This document shows, piece after piece, positions 6,661 to 9,131 of a stretch of 9,131 bases of DNA. The position numbers and the translations under genes are program-made. The stretch lies in contig WFSK01000021.1 in NCBI GenBank assembly GCA_015486095.1, positions 1-9,131 on the forward strand, in the 5' to 3' direction. A model generated the notes under the pieces. It was given only the letters and a program-made list of their open reading frames with translations. It did no database searches and was not told the DNA's origin. How positions within the stretch are numbered: position 1 is the stretch's first letter; each line of letters starts with the position of its first letter. The DNA is from Thermotogae bacterium (lineage in GTDB: Bacteria; Thermotogota; Thermotogae; B3-G13).

Positions 6661-7149
6661 ATGAAAAAGGCGATATATCCGGGTACATTCGATCCAATAA
6701 CTAACGGCCACATAGATGTGATAAAGCGAGCGTTGAAGATCTTCGATGGTTTGGTGATATGTGTTATGATAAATCCCAACAAGAAGGCCATGTTTTCACT
6801 CGAGGAACGTATGGATATGATAAAGGATTCTGTAAGAAGTCTTGACAGTCGTGTTGAGATCTCACACTTCGAGGGGCTACTCGTCGATTATGCGAAGAAG
6901 GTAGGAATATATTCGGTGGTCAGGGGCTTGCGTGCTCTCTCGGATTTCGAATACGAATTTCAGATGGCTTTGGCAAATAGGAAATTGTTGCCTCAAATGG
7001 AAACGGTTTTTTTGATGACGAGTGAGAAGTACATGTATGTAACATCATCTGCCGTTAAAGAGATATCTATGTTCGGGGGAGATGTATCTTGTTTCGTTCC
7101 AGAACCCGTATCGAAAAGGTTGAGGGAAAGGTATAGAAATGGGCATTAG
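6661..7149 (+). CDS. coaD: phosphopantetheine adenylyltransferase
   Basis: A 162-residue cytoplasmic enzyme that joins ATP and 4'-phosphopantetheine to form dephospho-CoA, the penultimate step of coenzyme A synthesis. It belongs to the nucleotidyltransferase superfamily. The TxGH signature is present as TNGH (14-17, H17) within YPGTFDPITNGH. VRGLR carries R88 and R91, and the C-terminal nucleotide-binding motif is VTSSAVKE (127-134). Length and both termini match the family. The Met at 6661 fits the family N-terminus and has a strong ribosome binding site (AGGGGAG, 6649-6655). An earlier in-frame ATG at 6616 would add 15 residues and overlaps the glyS stop (ATGA). It also has a fair ribosome binding site (GGAGAAGG), so it cannot be excluded. 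The 3' end overlaps ddl by 11 bp. Confidence 0.95.
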   Translation: MKKAIYPGTFDPITNGHIDVIKRALKIFDGLVICVMINPNKKAMFSLEERMDMIKDSVRSLDSRVEISHFEGLLVDYAKKVGIYSVVRGLRALSDFEYEFQMALANRKLLPQMETVFLMTSEKYMYVTSSAVKEISMFGGDVSCFVPEPVSKRLRERYRNGH

Positions 7150-8011
7150 AGTAGCAGTGTTGGCAGGGGGAAGATCTAATGAGAGAGAAATATCTCAGAT
7201 GAGTGGAAATAACGTGATGAATTCTCTGAAGAGATTGGGATACGATTGCATACTCATAGATCCCGTAAATATGGATTTTACAAGAGCATTAAGAGAGTAT
7301 GAACCCGATCTCGTTTTTATAGCCCTCCATGGAGAATTCGGCGAAGATGGAACTGTACAAGCTATTCTGGATTTCATGGGTATTCCGTATACAGGATCTG
7401 GTGTAACTGCAAGTGCCATGTGTATGGATAAGTTGATAACGAAAAAGATGCTGGGCAGCAGTGGGATCTTAACGCCGAAAACCCTTGATTCAAGAGATGC
7501 ATTAATGGATCCTCCATTCGTCATAAAACCCCTCAGAGGAGGTTCAAGTATCGGGGTCAAGATCGTTCATAAGCCTATGAAAGCAGAGCTTGAAAAGGGT
7601 TATTTTGTGGAGGAATACATAAGGGGAATGGAAGTCACGGTAGGAATAATGGAAATAAATGGTACGCTAACTGCTCTACCGGTATTACGTATAATGCCCA
7701 GGAGAGAATTCTACGATTATATCGCGAAGTACACACCTGGTATGACAGAATTCGAATGTCCTGCATCCCTAAACAAAGGTGTATCTGATAAGATCAAGGA
7801 TATCGCGTTAAAGGCATTTGAGACCATGGGGTGTAAAGGATTTGGACGTGTTGATGGTATAATTGATCGGAATGGTGGATTTTATGTTCTTGAGATCAAC
7901 ACCATACCCGGATTAACGGATTTGAGCGATATTCCCATTGCCGCAAAGGCAATGGGAATGAGTTTCGATGATGTGATAAAAGAGATAGTCAATAGCGTGT
8001 TGGAGAGGTGA
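7139..8011 (+). CDS. ddl: D-alanine--D-alanine ligase
   Basis: A 290-residue ATP-grasp enzyme making the D-Ala-D-Ala dipeptide for peptidoglycan in the cytoplasm. Key elements are AGGRSNEREIS with E15, which binds the first D-Ala, HGEFGEDG from residue 64, and the omega-loop GGSSIG (134-139) with the serines of the catalytic triad. FYDY (191-194) supplies the tyrosine, VEEYI is the adenine hinge, and E252 and N254 in EINTIPG bind Mg2+. A tyrosine at the omega-loop position fits a D-Ala rather than a D-lactate ligase. Two positions differ from E. coli DdlB: GGSS instead of EGSS, and LSDIP instead of HSLVP in the second D-Ala pocket. The protein is slightly shorter than E. coli DdlB (306). The ATG lies within the end of coaD, behind GAGGGAAAGG. 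There is no mur or fts gene beside it. Confidence 0.95.
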   Translation: MGIRVAVLAGGRSNEREISQMSGNNVMNSLKRLGYDCILIDPVNMDFTRALREYEPDLVFIALHGEFGEDGTVQAILDFMGIPYTGSGVTASAMCMDKLITKKMLGSSGILTPKTLDSRDALMDPPFVIKPLRGGSSIGVKIVHKPMKAELEKGYFVEEYIRGMEVTVGIMEINGTLTALPVLRIMPRREFYDYIAKYTPGMTEFECPASLNKGVSDKIKDIALKAFETMGCKGFGRVDGIIDRNGGFYVLEINTIPGLTDLSDIPIAAKAMGMSFDDVIKEIVNSVLER

Positions 8012-8015
8012 AGGT

Positions 8016-8549
8016 ATGGAATTCAAGGGTACTACCGTGATAGCCGTTAAGAGGAATAATGAAGTGGTTATGGCGGGTGATGGACAGGTTACTTTTGGTG
8101 AAACCGTGATGAAGGCAACGGCAAAGAAGGTAAGAAAGATATATGATGGAAAAGTGTTAGCAGGCTTTGCAGGTTCAGTTGCCGATGCATTCACGTTGTT
8201 CGAGAGATTCGAACAAAAATTGCAAAAATATGGTGGTGTCCTCGAAAGAAGTGCTGTTGAATTGGCTAAGGATTGGAGGACAGATAAGGTGTTAAGACGT
8301 CTTGAAGCACTACTCATAGCGGCGAATAAAGATAACATACTCGTCGTGTCTGGCAGTGGGGAAGTTATAAGACCAGATGAGGACATCGCCGCGATAGGTT
8401 CTGGTGGTATGTATGCTCTTGCAGCAGCGAGAGCCCTTGTAAAAAATACGAATCTATCGGCAAGAGAAATAGCATTAGAGGCAATGAGGATAGCCAGCAG
8501 TATATGTATATATACGAATGGGAATATAACTGTAGAGGAGGTGAAATGA
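8016..8549 (+). CDS. hslV: HslV (ClpQ), peptidase subunit of the HslVU protease
   Basis: A 177-residue proteasome-beta-like threonine peptidase. It forms a double hexamer that degrades unfolded proteins fed by the HslU ATPase in the cytoplasm. The N-terminus reads MEFKG followed by TT, so a five-residue propeptide must be removed to expose catalytic Thr6 (Thr1 of the mature enzyme). The other active-site residues fall at the expected spacing: Asp22 (mature 17) in AGDGQ and Lys38 (mature 33) in the KKVRKIYD segment. GSGGMYALAAARAL and ICIYTN near the C-terminus are family hallmarks. The gene starts four bases after the ddl stop, with GGAGAGGTGA (8002-8011) as ribosome binding site, and is followed at once by hslU, its partner. 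Confidence 0.97.
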   Translation: MEFKGTTVIAVKRNNEVVMAGDGQVTFGETVMKATAKKVRKIYDGKVLAGFAGSVADAFTLFERFEQKLQKYGGVLERSAVELAKDWRTDKVLRRLEALLIAANKDNILVVSGSGEVIRPDEDIAAIGSGGMYALAAARALVKNTNLSAREIALEAMRIASSICIYTNGNITVEEVK

Positions 8550-8552
8550 AAG

Positions 8553-9131
8553 ATGAGTGAATTGGTAAAGGAAGAATTAGAAAGCAAAAAAGATTTCGAT
8601 TCAATGACTCCAAGAGAGATAGTTCAACAATTGGATAAATACATTATTGGGCAAGATGATGCGAAGAAGGCAGTAGCAATAGCCATGAGAAACAGGATCA
8701 GGCGTCAGATGCTGGATGAGGATATGAGAAAAGAAGTCGCTCCCAGGAATATCCTAATGATAGGTCCGACAGGGGTAGGAAAGACGGAGATAGCGAGAAG
8801 ACTTGCTCAATTATCAGGGTCTCCTTTTGTTAAAGTTGAGGCAACGAGATTTACTGAGGTTGGTTATGTAGGTAAGAATGTAGAGGCTATGATAAGGGAT
8901 CTGGTAAGCGTTGCCGTTAATATGGTAAAGGTGAAGAAGATGGAAGAGGTGAGAGCGAAGGCTGAGACCATGGTGGAAGAGGATATAATAGATGCATTTT
9001 CTCCACGTAAGAATGTAACTACCCAGCAGGATATGTTAGCCTCATTTATACGAAGTATGAGTGGTGTGAGACAAGAGCAACCGACTACTCCTCCACGACA
9101 AGAGCATCATGTCAACAGAGAGGAGATCCGA
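8553..9131 (+). CDS. hslU: HslU (ClpY), ATPase subunit of the HslVU protease, 3' truncated by window
   Basis: The first 193 codons of the AAA+ unfoldase that caps HslV, unfolds substrates with ATP and threads them into the peptidase chamber. Visible parts are the family N-terminus MTPREIVQQLDKYIIGQ (18-34), Walker A GPTGVGKT (71-78), VEATRFTEV and the pore-loop GYVG (104-107). After that come the first part of the charged, variable I-domain that reaches into the central cavity. Walker B and the sensor motifs lie beyond the window. Compared with E. coli HslU there are about 14 extra residues at the N-terminus (MSELVKEELESKKDFDS). The ATG at 8553 is favoured because GGAGGTGA (8537-8544, in the end of hslV) precedes it. 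The alternative ATG at 8604 has no ribosome binding site. The gene starts three bases after the hslV stop. Confidence 0.96.
   Translation, partial: MSELVKEELESKKDFDSMTPREIVQQLDKYIIGQDDAKKAVAIAMRNRIRRQMLDEDMRKEVAPRNILMIGPTGVGKTEIARRLAQLSGSPFVKVEATRFTEVGYVGKNVEAMIRDLVSVAVNMVKVKKMEEVRAKAETMVEEDIIDAFSPRKNVTTQQDMLASFIRSMSGVRQEQPTTPPRQEHHVNREEIR

Noticed and set aside
7913..8587. Long minus-strand open frame of 224 codons opposite hslV
   Set aside because: Ser/Leu/Phe-rich translation lying fully opposite ddl, hslV and hslU, which are well-supported genes; a shadow frame.

Overview
The window looks like a chromosomal segment of an AT-rich bacterium. Arginine is written mostly AGA/AGG and isoleucine often ATA, as is common in thermophiles. 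A putative exported, beta-strand-rich protein and a D-Ala-D-Ala ligase suggest a peptidoglycan-containing, possibly double-membraned cell. I cannot name the phylum from sequence alone. HslV and GlyQ look like those of deep-branching thermophilic bacteria such as Thermotogae, but that is an impression from memory.

Left part, minus strand (1-3318): a compact three-gene operon read right to left. It encodes an exported protein of unknown function with a signal peptide and beta-rich body, a polytopic membrane protein of the LPG_synthase_TM/UPF0104 flippase-like family, and a GT4 glycosyltransferase of the WbuB-like type. The last two overlap by 4 bp (ATGA), so they are probably translationally coupled. 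Together they suggest cell-surface glycan or glycolipid work. A further minus-strand gene may begin in the last 25 bases of the left edge.

Centre (3319-3420): a short divergent promoter region. It has a consensus TATAAT on each strand and a small inverted repeat around the minus-strand -10.

Right part, plus strand (3421-9131): housekeeping genes in the order glyQ, glyS, coaD, ddl, hslV, hslU (cut by the window end). These are the two glycyl-tRNA synthetase subunits, a coenzyme A biosynthesis enzyme, a peptidoglycan precursor ligase, and the HslVU two-component ATP-dependent protease. From glyS onward the genes are tightly packed and probably co-transcribed.

The oddest place is the 223-bp gap between glyQ and glyS, since these genes commonly lie close together. 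The gap holds a stem-loop that starts at the glyQ stop codon and a sequence complementary to the glyS ribosome binding site. It also holds a promoter whose 17-nt core is nearly identical to the one in front of glyQ. This suggests that the two subunits are transcribed from twin promoters. I see no mobile element, CRISPR array, tRNA or rRNA, and no convincing undescribed multi-gene system.
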